A stretch of DNA of 37,607 bases, from the NCBI RefSeq assembly GCF_001461695.1, contig NZ_AUTC01000166.1, positions 1 through 37,607 of the forward strand, given 5' to 3'. The notes under the pieces were generated by a model. It ran no database searches. It was not told where the DNA came from and worked only from the letters and a program-made list of their open reading frames with translations. This document shows positions 1 to 8,318 of the stretch, one piece after another. The position numbers were made by a program, and so were the translations under genes. The DNA is from Sinorhizobium fredii USDA 205. GTDB lineage: Bacteria; Pseudomonadota; Alphaproteobacteria; Rhizobiales; Rhizobiaceae. Within the stretch, counting starts at the first letter, position 1. Every line of letters starts with the position of its first letter.

Positions 1-30
1 CTGAAGCCAAAAAAATACCGTCAATCGACA

Positions 31-60
31 AACCCCGCTCGGGCCCCGAGCGGGGTTTTT
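31..60 (+). terminator. Rho-independent terminator of an upstream gene
   Basis: A perfect 13-bp inverted repeat, AACCCCGCTCGGG paired with CCCGAGCGGGGTT around one base, is followed by a run of Ts. The T-run side places it at the end of a + strand transcript whose gene lies left of the window. It insulates the operon that starts at 169. Confidence 0.85.
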
Positions 61-115
61 CATTTCATGCCGCTGAATTTCCTCGCCTTTCTGCGTCTTG
101 AAAAACGTCGCTTGA

Positions 116-145
116 CTTGCCGGTATTATGGCATACCATACTATG
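116..145 (+). promoter_or_regulatory. Promoter/operator of the monooxygenase operon, probable GntR site
   Basis: The core TATGG-CATA-CCATA (127-140) is an inverted repeat lying between a -35-like TTGCCG (117-122) and a -10-like TACTAT (139-144), 16 bases apart. A second -35-like TTGACT is at 112-117. The 30-base block matches 25 of 30 positions of the block at 10831-10860, which lies in the same orientation ahead of the GntR gene at 10057-10752. Overlap of operator and promoter suggests repression relieved by an inducer. The assignment to that GntR protein is inferred from the shared site. Confidence 0.75.
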
Positions 146-168
146 TAATAGAGTTTGAGGAGACGGCG

Positions 169-771
169 ATGCCCATCGAAATCCGTAAGACGCTGCTGCA
201 GGTGGAGACGACGCTGATCGAAGGCGGAAAGACTACCCCGGTTCCGCTGAAGCTCTATTCCGCCATCGCCGTCGTGAAGAACCCCTGGGCGGGCGCCGGC
301 TATGTCGAGAACCTCAAGCCGGAAATTCACGCCGCTGCGCCGGTTCTTGGCGAGTTACTGACGAAGATGATCATCGAAGCGGTCGGCTCGGGCGAGGCGG
401 TCGAGGCTTACGGCAAATCGGCAATCGTCGGTCTCGACGGTGAGGTCGAGCACGCATCGGCGCTGATCCATACGCTGCGCTTCGGCAACCATTATCGGCA
501 GGCCGTCGGCGCCAAGTCCTACCTCGCCTTCTGCAACACCCGTGGGCCCGCGAATGCGCCCTTGATGATCCCGCTGATGGACAAGAACGACGAAGGGCGG
601 CGCTCGCATTATCTGACCATCCAGACCTCCGTGCCGGATGCGCCGGCGGCAAATGAGATCGTCGTTGCGCTCGGCGCTTCGGTGGGCGGGCGTCCGCATC
701 ATCGCATTGGCGACCGCTACCAGGATCTGAAGGATCTCGGGCAAGACGTAGCCAACCCGGCCGGCGTTTGA
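169..771 (+). CDS. DUF1185 (amino acid synthesis) family protein
   Basis: This 200-residue protein resembles the PF06684/DUF1185 'amino acid synthesis' family. A family structure has been described as a variant of the Bacillus chorismate mutase fold, but the reaction is not established. I chose the ATG at 169 because a GAGGAG ribosome site precedes it by seven bases. The upstream in-frame ATG at 67 would make the gene start before the promoter/operator at 116-145. It is the first gene of the operon, 22 bases ahead of an alpha/beta hydrolase. The protein looks soluble, with no signal peptide or membrane segment. Context suggests a step in breakdown of a small molecule oxidised by the flavin monooxygenase downstream. 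Family assignment is fairly firm; function is unknown. Confidence 0.8.
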   Translation: MPIEIRKTLLQVETTLIEGGKTTPVPLKLYSAIAVVKNPWAGAGYVENLKPEIHAAAPVLGELLTKMIIEAVGSGEAVEAYGKSAIVGLDGEVEHASALIHTLRFGNHYRQAVGAKSYLAFCNTRGPANAPLMIPLMDKNDEGRRSHYLTIQTSVPDAPAANEIVVALGASVGGRPHHRIGDRYQDLKDLGQDVANPAGV

Positions 772-793
772 CGCCGCAGTTCGGGCCACGACG

Positions 794-1621
794 ATGTTTC
801 AGGATGAGCGAACCGAATTGAATGGCTTTGGCGCCAGGCGAGTGCGAACGGCGCACGGCGCCGCCTATGTCGAGACCGGCCAGGGCGAGCCGCTTGTCCT
901 CATCCACGGGGTCGGCATGCGGCTCGAAGCCTGGGCGCCGCAGGTCGCCGCCCTGTCCGCCCACTGCCGCGTCATCGCCGTCGACATGCCGGGCCACGGC
1001 GAGAGCGACAGGCTGGAGCCGGGCGCACAACTCGAAGATTTCGTCGCCTGGCTGGGCGTTTTTCTTGACGATCTGGCGCTGGATGGAGTCAGCCTCGCTG
1101 GCCATTCGATGGGCGCACTGATCGCCGGCGGCGCGGCGGCGACACTTGGTGCACGCATCCGCCGCGTGGCGCTTCTCAATGGTGTCTATCGGCGCGATCC
1201 TGATGCGAAGGCAGCGGTTATCGCTCGGGCCCGGACGATCGGCAAGGGCACCGTTGATGTCGATGGCCCGCTGAAGCGCTGGTTTGGCGAAGGCAGCGAA
1301 ACCGCGCAGCTCCTTAGCCTGACGCGACGCTGGCTGCAGGCCGTCGATCCCGAAGGCTATGCAACGGCCTATAATGCCTTTGCGCATGGCGACGACGTCT
1401 ACGCGGCGCGTTGGCCCGAGGTGTATTGCCCGGCTCTGTTCCTGACCGGCTCGGAGGATCCGAACTCGACGCCGGGAATGGCGCTTGCCATGGCCGTCGC
1501 GGCACCGAGTGGGCAGGCCCATATCATCGAAGGGCACCGCCACATGGTTAACCTGACGGCGCCGGATGCGGTCAATGCGATTCTCGCGGAGTGGCTCTCA
1601 AGGGAAGGGGAGAGGTCATGA
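794..1621 (+). CDS. alpha/beta hydrolase
   Basis: This 275-residue cytoplasmic hydrolase has the family landmarks in order: an oxyanion segment LIHGVGM near residues 36-42, the nucleophile elbow GHSMG with Ser105, an acid in GSEDP (Asp222), and a C-terminal histidine in EGHRHM (His248 or His250). Its length is normal for the family. It would cleave an ester, amide or C-C bond in a pathway intermediate; the substrate cannot be read from sequence. The stop codon overlaps the next start as ATGA, so it is translationally coupled to the flavin reductase gene. RutD, a hydrolase of the pyrimidine Rut pathway, is of the same fold, but the rest of the Rut set is absent here. Confidence 0.85.
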   Translation: MFQDERTELNGFGARRVRTAHGAAYVETGQGEPLVLIHGVGMRLEAWAPQVAALSAHCRVIAVDMPGHGESDRLEPGAQLEDFVAWLGVFLDDLALDGVSLAGHSMGALIAGGAAATLGARIRRVALLNGVYRRDPDAKAAVIARARTIGKGTVDVDGPLKRWFGEGSETAQLLSLTRRWLQAVDPEGYATAYNAFAHGDDVYAARWPEVYCPALFLTGSEDPNSTPGMALAMAVAAPSGQAHIIEGHRHMVNLTAPDAVNAILAEWLSREGERS

Positions 1622-2550
1622 CAACAGCTTCTTTGGATCCACGCGCGCTGCGCGACGCCTTCGGGTCATTCATGACCGGTGTGACGGTGGTCACGGCGAA
1701 TGATGCGTCCGGAAACCCGATCGGCTTTACCGCGAACTCGTTCGCATCGGTTTCGATCGACCCGCCGCTGCTGCTGGTCTGCATCGCCAAGACCTCACGC
1801 AATTTCGCAACGATGACCTCGGCCAAGGGCTTTGCCGTCAACGTCCTCTCCGACAAGCAGATGACCGTCTCCAACACCTTCGCCAAGCCGGTGGAGGATC
1901 GGTTCGCGGCGGTCGAGTGGAAGAGCGGTCCGCATGGCGCGCCGATCCTGGCCGGCGTCAGTGCGTGGTTCGATTGTTCGCTGAACGAGATTGTCGACGC
2001 TGGCGACCACGCCATCCTGATCGGCCGTGTCGAGGCTTTCGAGAACGGCGCCATGGCCGGCCTCGGCTTCGCGCGCGGCAGCTACATCACGCCGGGCCTG
2101 TCCGGCAAGGCGGTCGCCGCCGCCGCAGAGGGCGCCCCGCTGATCGCCGCAGTCGTCGAGCGCGACGGGGCGGTCCTGCTGATCCCCGAGTCGGACGGCC
2201 GCTGGCGCCTGCCGCAAATGGTCCTCAAGGGCGGTGAGGCACTGGCGGCGTTGCAGGAGTATCTGACGGCGACGACAGGATTGGGGATCGAGGTCGGGTT
2301 CCTCTATTCGGTCTATGACAACAAGACGACCGGGCACCAGCACATCGTCTATCGCGCCGCCGCCGAGCCCGGCGACAGCCAGGACGGGCGCTTCATTCCG
2401 CTTACGGAGCTGCCGCTCGACAAAATGGACAATTCCGCCACCGCCGATCTCTTGAAGCGCTTTGCCGCCGAGAGCGCCCTTGGCAACTTCGGCGTCTACG
2501 TCGGCGATGAGAAACAGGGCAAGGTTCACCCCTATGCCAGAAAGGCCTGA
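1618..2550 (+). CDS. Flavin reductase with C-terminal Nudix-like domain
   Basis: This 310-residue protein has two parts. Residues about 8-160 form a flavin reductase-like split-barrel domain (FRD/HpaC type), with typical segments TGVTVVTA, GFTANSFASVS and a downstream VLSDKQ. Such domains reduce FMN or FAD with NAD(P)H and hand it to a partner monooxygenase. Residues about 165-290 resemble a Nudix fold (ERDGAVLLIPES, then GGEALAALQEYL), but the expected REUxEExG signature is degenerate and the metal-binding glutamate pair is missing. That suggests a binding or regulatory domain, not a hydrolase. It is coupled to the hydrolase gene by ATGA and followed three bases later by the luciferase-like monooxygenase, its likely partner. 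Most stand-alone reductases of this class are about 160-190 residues, so the extension is notable. Confidence 0.82.
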   Translation: MTTASLDPRALRDAFGSFMTGVTVVTANDASGNPIGFTANSFASVSIDPPLLLVCIAKTSRNFATMTSAKGFAVNVLSDKQMTVSNTFAKPVEDRFAAVEWKSGPHGAPILAGVSAWFDCSLNEIVDAGDHAILIGRVEAFENGAMAGLGFARGSYITPGLSGKAVAAAAEGAPLIAAVVERDGAVLLIPESDGRWRLPQMVLKGGEALAALQEYLTATTGLGIEVGFLYSVYDNKTTGHQHIVYRAAAEPGDSQDGRFIPLTELPLDKMDNSATADLLKRFAAESALGNFGVYVGDEKQGKVHPYARKA

Positions 2551-2553
2551 CCC

Positions 2554-3594
2554 ATGAAATTCTCGCTTTTCGTGCATCTCGAGCGGCTCAATCCCGGACA
2601 AACGGACGAGAGCCTGTATCGCGAGTTCATTGCGCTCTGCGAGATCGCCGACAAGGGCGGCATGCATGCGATCTGGACCGGCGAGCATCACGGCATGAGC
2701 TTCACCATCGCGCCCAATCCGTTCCTGAGCCTTGCCGATCTCGCCCGCTGCACGAAAAATGTCCGGCTCGGCACCGGCACGGTGATCGCGCCGTTCTGGC
2801 ACCCGATCAAGCTCGCTGGCGAGGCGGCGATGACCGACATCATCACTGGCGGTAGGCTCGACATCGGCATCGCCCGTGGCGCCTACAGCTTCGAATATGA
2901 GCGGCTCGCCCCCGGCCTCGACGCCTGGGGCGCCGGCCAGCGGATGCGCGAGCTCATCCCCGCCATCAAGGGGCTGTGGCAGGGCGACTACGCACATGAG
3001 AGCGAATTCTGGACCTTTCCGTCGACGACCTCGGCGCCGAAGCCTGTGCAGGAGCCGCATCCGCCGATCTGGGTGGCGGCACGCGACCCCAACAGCCATG
3101 AATTCGCGGTCGCCAACGGCTGCAACGTGCAGGTCACGCCGCTCTGGAACGGCGACGGCGAGATCGCCAGCCTGATGGAGCGCTTCGAAGCGGCCTGCGC
3201 CAACAACCCGGAGATCAGGCGCCCGAAGATCATGCTGCTCCAACACGCCTATGTCGGCACCGACGAAGGCGATCTCGAGCAGGCGGCCAGGGAACTGAGC
3301 GTCTACTACAACTACTTCTTCGCCTGGTTCAAAAACGCAAGGCCGATCCGACAGGGCCTCATCGAAACCATCACCGAAGCGGAGATGGCGGAGAATGCCA
3401 TCGTCGCACCGGAGGTGATGCGCAAGAACCTCGCCGTCGGAACTGCCGATCAGGTGATCGCCCGCCTGAAGGTCTACGAGGCGATGGGCTACGACGAATA
3501 TTCCTTCTGGATCGATACGGGCATGAGCTTCGAGCGCAAGAAGGCCTCGCTCGAGCGCTTCATTGCCGAGGTCATGCCGGCACTTGCGGAGTAG
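2554..3594 (+). CDS. LLM-class flavin-dependent monooxygenase
   Basis: A 346-residue luciferase-like TIM-barrel oxidoreductase. Family landmarks include the N-terminal IWTGEHH segment, the LGTGTVIAPFWHP strand and the GRLDIGIARGAY phosphate-binding region. Enzymes of this class use reduced FMN and O2 to oxygenate a substrate, and they need a separate flavin reductase; the gene immediately upstream encodes one. The pair forms a two-component monooxygenase. The following aldehyde dehydrogenase suggests that oxidation releases or leads to an aldehyde. There is no evidence of bioluminescence (no luxCDE or a second luciferase subunit). Substrates of the family range from alkanesulfonates to pyrimidines and chelators, so the actual substrate is open. 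Confidence 0.88.
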   Translation: MKFSLFVHLERLNPGQTDESLYREFIALCEIADKGGMHAIWTGEHHGMSFTIAPNPFLSLADLARCTKNVRLGTGTVIAPFWHPIKLAGEAAMTDIITGGRLDIGIARGAYSFEYERLAPGLDAWGAGQRMRELIPAIKGLWQGDYAHESEFWTFPSTTSAPKPVQEPHPPIWVAARDPNSHEFAVANGCNVQVTPLWNGDGEIASLMERFEAACANNPEIRRPKIMLLQHAYVGTDEGDLEQAARELSVYYNYFFAWFKNARPIRQGLIETITEAEMAENAIVAPEVMRKNLAVGTADQVIARLKVYEAMGYDEYSFWIDTGMSFERKKASLERFIAEVMPALAE

Positions 3595-3599
3595 GGCAC

Positions 3600-5063
3600 A
3601 TGCAGCGCTTCCAGTGTTACATCGATGGCGAATTTGCAGATGGCGAAGCCCGGTTCGAAAGCATCGACCCGGCGACGGGTGCCGCCTGGGCGGAGATGCC
3701 GGAGGCGCGGGAAGCCGATGTCGATCGCGCCGTCGAGGCCGCACACCGTGCGCTCTATGCGGGGCCGTGGGCGAAGCTGACAGCGACGCAGCGCGGCAAG
3801 CTTCTCTACAGACTGGCCGATCTTGTCGCCGAGAACGCCCTGAAACTTGCCGAACTGGAGACGCGGGACACCGGCAAGATCATCCGCGAGACCTCGACGC
3901 AGATCGCCTATGTCGCGGAGTACTATCGCTATTACGCCGGGATCGCCGACAAGATCGAGGGGTCCTACCTACCGATCGACAAGCCGGACATGGAGGTGTG
4001 GCTGCGCCGCGAACCGATTGGCGTCGTCGCCATGGTCGTGCCTTGGAACAGCCAGCTGTTCCTCTCTGCGGTGAAGATCGGCCCGGCGCTGGCGGCCGGC
4101 TGCACCATGGTGGTGAAGGCCTCGGAAGACGGGCCGGCGCCGCTCCTCGAATTTGCCCGGCTCATCCATGAGGCGGGCTTCCCGGCCGGCGTCGTCAACA
4201 TCATCACCGGCTTCGGCCCCTCCTGTGGTGCGGCGCTCAGCCGTCATCCCAAGGTGGATCACATCGCCTTTACCGGAGGGCCGGAGACGGCGCGCCATGT
4301 GGTGCGCAACTCGGCGGAGAACCTCGCCTCGACCTCGCTCGAACTCGGCGGCAAATCGCCCTTCATCGTCTTTGCCGACGCCGATCTCGAGAGTGCGGCG
4401 AATGCGCAGGTCGCCGGCATCTTTGCCGCGACCGGCCAGAGCTGCGTCGCCGGCTCGCGGCTGATCGTCGAGAAAAGCGTCAAGGACCGCTTCCTGGACA
4501 TCCTAAAGGCAAAGGCCGAGGCGATCCGCATCGGCAGCCCTCTCGACATGGCGACGGAAGTCGGGCCGCTCGCGACGCGGCGTCAGCGCGACCATATCGA
4601 GGTGCTGGTCGGACACTCGCTTGCCGCCGGCGCCAGACTGGTCACGGGCGGCAGCGCGGCCGAAGGCGCCGGCTACTACTACCGGCCGACAATTCTCGAT
4701 TGCGACGGCAGCGCCTCGCCCTCGCTCGAGGAGGAATTTTTCGGGCCTGTCCTGTCGGTGCTTTCCTTTGAGACGGAAGCGCAGGCGCTCGCGCTTGCCA
4801 ACAACACCCGCTACGGCCTCGCGGCCGGTCTGTTCACCCGCGATCTGACCCGCGCGCACCGTCTGATGAAGGGGATCCGCGCCGGTATCGTCTGGGTCAA
4901 CACCTACAGGGCGGTTTCGCCGATCGCGCCCTTCGGCGGTTTCGGGCTTTCGGGCCACGGCCGCGAGGGCGGCATGGCGGCAGCCCTCGATTATACGCGG
5001 ACGAAGACGGTGTGGCTCCGGACGTCGGACGACCCGATCCCCGATCCCTTCGTGATGCGGTGA
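3600..5063 (+). CDS. Aldehyde dehydrogenase, NAD(P)-dependent
   Basis: A full-length 487-residue member of the aldehyde dehydrogenase superfamily. Visible catalytic features are Asn150 in PWNSQ, Glu248 in LELGGKSP, the nucleophile Cys282 in GQSCVAG, and the EEFFGPV motif near residue 380. It oxidises an aldehyde to the carboxylate in the cytoplasm. It starts five bases after the monooxygenase stop, within the same operon, so its substrate is probably the aldehyde produced by the monooxygenase/hydrolase steps. All key residues are present. Closest characterised relatives by appearance are betaine-aldehyde or 2-hydroxymuconic semialdehyde type enzymes, but no specific assignment is justified. 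Confidence 0.9.
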   Translation: MQRFQCYIDGEFADGEARFESIDPATGAAWAEMPEAREADVDRAVEAAHRALYAGPWAKLTATQRGKLLYRLADLVAENALKLAELETRDTGKIIRETSTQIAYVAEYYRYYAGIADKIEGSYLPIDKPDMEVWLRREPIGVVAMVVPWNSQLFLSAVKIGPALAAGCTMVVKASEDGPAPLLEFARLIHEAGFPAGVVNIITGFGPSCGAALSRHPKVDHIAFTGGPETARHVVRNSAENLASTSLELGGKSPFIVFADADLESAANAQVAGIFAATGQSCVAGSRLIVEKSVKDRFLDILKAKAEAIRIGSPLDMATEVGPLATRRQRDHIEVLVGHSLAAGARLVTGGSAAEGAGYYYRPTILDCDGSASPSLEEEFFGPVLSVLSFETEAQALALANNTRYGLAAGLFTRDLTRAHRLMKGIRAGIVWVNTYRAVSPIAPFGGFGLSGHGREGGMAAALDYTRTKTVWLRTSDDPIPDPFVMR

Positions 5064-5068
5064 CGGCG

Positions 5069-5383
5069 ATGTTTTACGAGATCCGTACCTATCGAGCCAT
5101 CCCCGCCTACCTGAAGGTGGTCGAGGAAGAGGGCATCGCCATCCAGAAGAAGCATCTCGGCGGACTCGTCGCCTATTTCTTCTCCGAGATCGGGCCGATC
5201 AACGAGATCGTCCACATCTGGGCCTACGTGAGCCTCGACGATCGCGAAAGGCGCCGGGCCGCACTCATGGAAGACCCGGACTGGCGGGCTTTCCTCCCCA
5301 AGATACGCGACCTCATAGAAGTCGCGGAGAACAAGATCATGAAGCCGGCGCGCTTTTCGCCGACAGGCGGCAGCGCGTCATAG
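5069..5383 (+). CDS. NIPSNAP family protein
   Basis: A 104-residue protein beginning MFYEIRTYRA, with the small ferredoxin-like NIPSNAP barrel pattern: an N-terminal YEIRTY strand, a central IGPINEIVHIWAY strand and a late 'DPDWRAFLPKI' helix. I chose the ATG at 5069, five bases past the aldehyde dehydrogenase stop; earlier in-frame starts would overlap that gene heavily. Members of this family often occur in catabolic operons and can act like dimeric alpha-beta barrel enzymes or chaperones for small substrates. Here it sits between the catabolic enzymes and the transporter genes. Its exact role is unknown. Confidence 0.8.
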   Translation: MFYEIRTYRAIPAYLKVVEEEGIAIQKKHLGGLVAYFFSEIGPINEIVHIWAYVSLDDRERRRAALMEDPDWRAFLPKIRDLIEVAENKIMKPARFSPTGGSAS

Positions 5384-5420
5384 AACAACCAAGCAAAACC
5401 GGACCACGGAGCAAGGGAAC

Positions 5421-6431
5421 ATGAGGAAGATACTCGCATTGGCGGCCACGGCCGCGACGATTGCAACAGCCATGCCGGCCACGGCCGCGGATCTTGTCTT
5501 TTCGAGCTGGGGAGGCACGACGCAGGACGCCCAGAAGATCTCCTGGGCCGAGAAGTTCACCGAAAAGACCGGCATCAACGTCCTCCAGGACGGGCCGACC
5601 GACTACGGCAAGCTGAAGGCCATGGTCGAAGCGGCTGCCGTCACCTGGGACGTCGTCGATGTCGAGGGCGATTATGCCGCCCAGGCCGGCAAGAACGGCC
5701 TGCTCGAGAAGCTGGATTTCTCGGTCATTGACAAGTCGAAGCTCGATCCGCGCTTCGTCACCGACTATTCGGTCGGCAGCTTCTATTATTCCTTCGTGAT
5801 CGGTTGCAACAAGGATGCGGTCGATGCCTGCCCGAAGAGCTGGGCGGACCTCTTCGATACGGAAAAGTTCCCCGGCAAGCGCGCCTTCTACAAGTGGTCG
5901 GCGCCGGGTGTCATCGAGGCGGCGCTGCTCGCCGACGGCGTGCCGGCCGACAAGCTCTATCCGCTCGATCTCGACCGCGCCTTCAAGAAGCTCGACACGA
6001 TCAAGCCGGATATCATCTGGTGGTCGGGCGGCGCGCAGTCGCAGCAGCTCCTCGCCTCCGCCGAGGCGCCCTTCGGCAGCGTCTGGAACGGCCGCATGAC
6101 GGCGCTCGCGCAGAGCGGCATCAATGTCGAGACCTCCTGGGAGCAGAACATCACCGCCGCCGACTCGCTGGTCGTGCCGAAAGGAGCGAAGAACAAGGAG
6201 GCAGCGATGCAGTTCATTGCGCTCGCCACCTCTGCCCAGCCGCAAGCCGATCTCGCCAAGGCGACCGGCTACGCCCCCATCAACCTCGATTCCCCGAAGC
6301 TGATGGACGCGGAACTGGCGAAGACCCTGCCGGACGCGCAGACGGCGAGCCAGGTGAACGCCGACATGACCTACTGGGCGGAAAACCGCGATGCAATCGG
6401 TGAGCGCTGGTACGCCTGGCAGGCGAAGTAA
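5421..6431 (+). CDS. ABC transporter periplasmic binding protein, PotD/polyamine type
   Basis: A 336-residue exported solute-binding protein. Residues 1-23 form a signal peptide with cleavage likely after ATA-A; the mature protein begins DLVFSSWGG, typical of the spermidine/putrescine (PotD-like) class. The segment WDVVDVEGDYAAQAG and a late tail of SQPQADLAKATGYAP fit this class. AAGGGA precedes the ATG. It would deliver the pathway substrate to the two permeases and the ATPase downstream. Polyamine-class binding proteins also bind other cationic or amino-sulfonate compounds, so the name does not fix the ligand. A stable hairpin and a long palindromic repeat lie between this gene and the permease gene. 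Confidence 0.88.
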   Translation: MRKILALAATAATIATAMPATAADLVFSSWGGTTQDAQKISWAEKFTEKTGINVLQDGPTDYGKLKAMVEAAAVTWDVVDVEGDYAAQAGKNGLLEKLDFSVIDKSKLDPRFVTDYSVGSFYYSFVIGCNKDAVDACPKSWADLFDTEKFPGKRAFYKWSAPGVIEAALLADGVPADKLYPLDLDRAFKKLDTIKPDIIWWSGGAQSQQLLASAEAPFGSVWNGRMTALAQSGINVETSWEQNITAADSLVVPKGAKNKEAAMQFIALATSAQPQADLAKATGYAPINLDSPKLMDAELAKTLPDAQTASQVNADMTYWAENRDAIGERWYAWQAK

Positions 6432-6440
6432 AGAGGGGAG

Positions 6441-6469
6441 GGCGGGAAGTGCGTCAGGCCCTTCCCGCC
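6441..6469 (+). other. Intercistronic hairpin after binding-protein gene
   Basis: GGCGGGAAG (6441-6449) pairs perfectly with CTTCCCGCC (6461-6469) around an 11-base loop, starting nine bases past the stop codon. There is no T-run, so it is more likely a 3'-end stabilising structure or partial attenuator that keeps binding-protein mRNA more abundant than permease mRNA. That role is known for malE-type operons and is inferred here. Confidence 0.6.
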
Positions 6470-6500
6470 ATTCCGGCCTGAGGGCGCCGGTGGCGTCCTA

Positions 6501-6603
6501 CGCATGTTTCCTTAAATCCTAGCCGATTTGAGCACAAAAACATGCAGCAATTCAAAGTGCTACAGCATCCTTTGTGCGTCTGATGCGACGCACGGCGCTG
6601 TAG
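6501..6603. repeat. Rhizobial intergenic mosaic palindrome (RIME-like)
   Basis: This roughly 103-bp element contains two nested palindromes. In the first, GCATGTTT (6502-6509) pairs with AAACATGC (6538-6545), with inner arms at 6513-6518 and 6525-6530. In the second, CTACAGC (6560-6566) pairs with GCTGTAG (6597-6603), enclosing GTGCGTC (6574-6580) and GACGCAC (6587-6593). I recognise the layout and wording as the dispersed intergenic repeat of Rhizobium/Sinorhizobium. It lies inside the operon, between the binding-protein and permease genes. Confidence 0.75.
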
Positions 6604-6640
6604 CGGGTGCTTTCTGGCGCCCTTTATGGGAGAGACAGCC

Positions 6641-7516
6641 ATGTTGTCGCGCACCGACGCGAAGGCGGCAGGATCGAAGATCCCCGCAGGCCGCCTGACG
6701 CTCACCGACTTCGACCTGACCTTGCCGGCGCTCGGCCTGCTGGTCCTGTTCTTCGTCGTGCCGGTCGCCATCCTTCTGGCGCGCAGCGTTTCGGAGCCTG
6801 TGCCGGGCTTCGGAAACTATGCCGAACTGCTGGGCTCCTCCACCTATCTCAGGATTTTCGCCAACACCTTCCTGGTGTCCGGCCTGGTCACCTTCGTGTC
6901 GCTGCTCATCGGCTTTCCCGTGGCCTGGGCGCTGGCGGTGATGCCGAGCCGGTTCGCCTCGGTGGTCTTCGCCATCCTGCTCCTGTCGATGTGGACCAAC
7001 CTGTTGGCGCGCACCTATGCCTGGATGGTGCTGTTGCAGCGCACCGGCGTCATCAACAAGGTCCTGATCGGGCTGGGTCTCATCGACAAGCCGCTGCCGC
7101 TCGTCAACAATTTGACCGGCGTGACGATCGGCATGACCTACATCATGCTGCCCTTCATCATCCTGCCGCTCTATGGCGTCATCCGGAAGATCGACCCGGC
7201 CATCCTGCAGGCGGCAGCGCTCTGCGGCGCCAACCGCTGGCAATCGCTCGTGCGTGTGCTCCTGCCGCTGGCCATGCCCGGCATGGCGGCCGGCGCGCTG
7301 ATGGTCTTCGTGATGTCGCTCGGCTACTTCGTCACGCCGGCGCTCCTCGGCGGCACGGCGAACATGATGCTTGCCGAACTCATCGCGCAATTCGTCCAGT
7401 CTCTCGTCAATTGGGGCATGGGCGGCGCCGCGGCCCTGGTGCTGCTGGTCGTCACCCTGGCGCTCTATGCGGTGCAGCTTCGCTTCTTCGGCACCGACCG
7501 GATGGGAGGACGCTGA
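6641..7516 (+). CDS. ABC transporter permease, PotB type
   Basis: A 291-residue inner-membrane permease with about six hydrophobic segments and the EAA-loop region near PAILQAAALCGANRWQSLVRVLLPLAMPG, the contact site for the ATPase. I chose the ATG at 6641 because GGGAGAG ends six bases upstream; the in-frame ATG at 6626 lacks a site. It forms a heterodimeric channel with the next gene product. It lies 209 bases after the binding-protein gene, the gap being filled by a hairpin and the palindromic repeat. Confidence 0.88.
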   Translation: MLSRTDAKAAGSKIPAGRLTLTDFDLTLPALGLLVLFFVVPVAILLARSVSEPVPGFGNYAELLGSSTYLRIFANTFLVSGLVTFVSLLIGFPVAWALAVMPSRFASVVFAILLLSMWTNLLARTYAWMVLLQRTGVINKVLIGLGLIDKPLPLVNNLTGVTIGMTYIMLPFIILPLYGVIRKIDPAILQAAALCGANRWQSLVRVLLPLAMPGMAAGALMVFVMSLGYFVTPALLGGTANMMLAELIAQFVQSLVNWGMGGAAALVLLVVTLALYAVQLRFFGTDRMGGR

Positions 7517-7517
7517 C

Positions 7518-8318
7518 ATGCTCCTGAATTTCGACCGTCTCGGCTGGTGGAAGCTGGTTCTGATCGGCATCACGGTGCTGACTGCTGCTTTCCTGCTCCT
7601 GCCCATCCTGTTCATCGCGGCGCTCTCCTTCGGCTCGTCGCAATGGCTGATCTTTCCGCCGCCCGGCTGGACGCTCAAATGGTATCAGGAGCTTCTCGCC
7701 GACCCGCGCTGGCTGGAGTCCGCCTGGACGAGCTTCCGCATCGCGATCATCGTCACGGTTCTGTCGGTTCTTCTCGGTCTCGTTACCTCCTTCGGGCTGA
7801 CGCGCGGGCGCTTCATCTTCCGCGAGGCGCTGAAAGCCCTGTTCCTGACGCCGATGATCCTGCCCGTCGTCGTCCTCGCCGTGGCCCTCTACGCCTTCTT
7901 CCTGCAGATCGGTCTCAACGGAACGCTGACCGGCTTCGTCCTTTCCCATCTGGTGCTGGCACTGCCCTTTTCGATCCTGTCGATCACCAGCGCGCTCGAG
8001 GGCTTCGACAAATCGATCGAGGACGCCGCCGTGCTGTGCGGCGCCTCGCCGTTCGAGGCGAAGATCCGCGTCACGCTACCGGCGATCAGCCACGGCATCT
8101 TCTCGGCGGCGATCTTCTCGTTTCTCACCTCATGGGACGAAGTCGTCGTTGCGATCTTCATGGCGAGCCCGACGCTGCAGACGCTTCCCGTCAAGGTTTG
8201 GGCGACGTTGCGGCAGGATCTGACGCCGGTCGTTGCCGCCGCCTCGACCCTTCTCATCCTGCTGACCGTGCTTTTGATGGTGCTCGTCGCCGTCGTTCGC
8301 AAAGGATTGAAATCATGA
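7518..8318 (+). CDS. ABC transporter permease, PotC type
   Basis: A 266-residue inner-membrane permease, the PotC-like partner of the upstream gene. The first membrane segment covers residues about 12-36, and the EAA loop is at SIEDAAVLCGASPFEAKIRVTLP. The start ATG lies one base after the preceding stop, with GGGAGGA seven bases upstream. The stop overlaps the ATPase start as ATGA, so translation is coupled. Confidence 0.88.
   Translation: MLLNFDRLGWWKLVLIGITVLTAAFLLLPILFIAALSFGSSQWLIFPPPGWTLKWYQELLADPRWLESAWTSFRIAIIVTVLSVLLGLVTSFGLTRGRFIFREALKALFLTPMILPVVVLAVALYAFFLQIGLNGTLTGFVLSHLVLALPFSILSITSALEGFDKSIEDAAVLCGASPFEAKIRVTLPAISHGIFSAAIFSFLTSWDEVVVAIFMASPTLQTLPVKVWATLRQDLTPVVAAASTLLILLTVLLMVLVAVVRKGLKS

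Noticed and set aside
67..168. Upstream extension of the DUF1185 gene to the ATG at 67
   Set aside because: The extension would include the promoter/operator block, lacks a ribosome site and does not resemble the family N-terminus.
2554..3594. Bacterial luciferase for light production
   Set aside because: Only one LLM subunit and no fatty-acid reductase genes; this class is mostly non-luminescent monooxygenases.
1795..3744. 649-codon open frame on the - strand
   Set aside because: It lies antisense to the flavin reductase and monooxygenase genes, has arginine/glycine-rich composition and no domain, and is explained by high-GC codon bias.
794..5383. Reading the monooxygenase operon as the Rut pyrimidine pathway
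   Set aside because: Hydrolase, reductase and LLM oxygenase occur in both, but RutB-, RutC- and RutG-like genes are absent and DUF1185, aldehyde dehydrogenase and NIPSNAP genes are not part of Rut.
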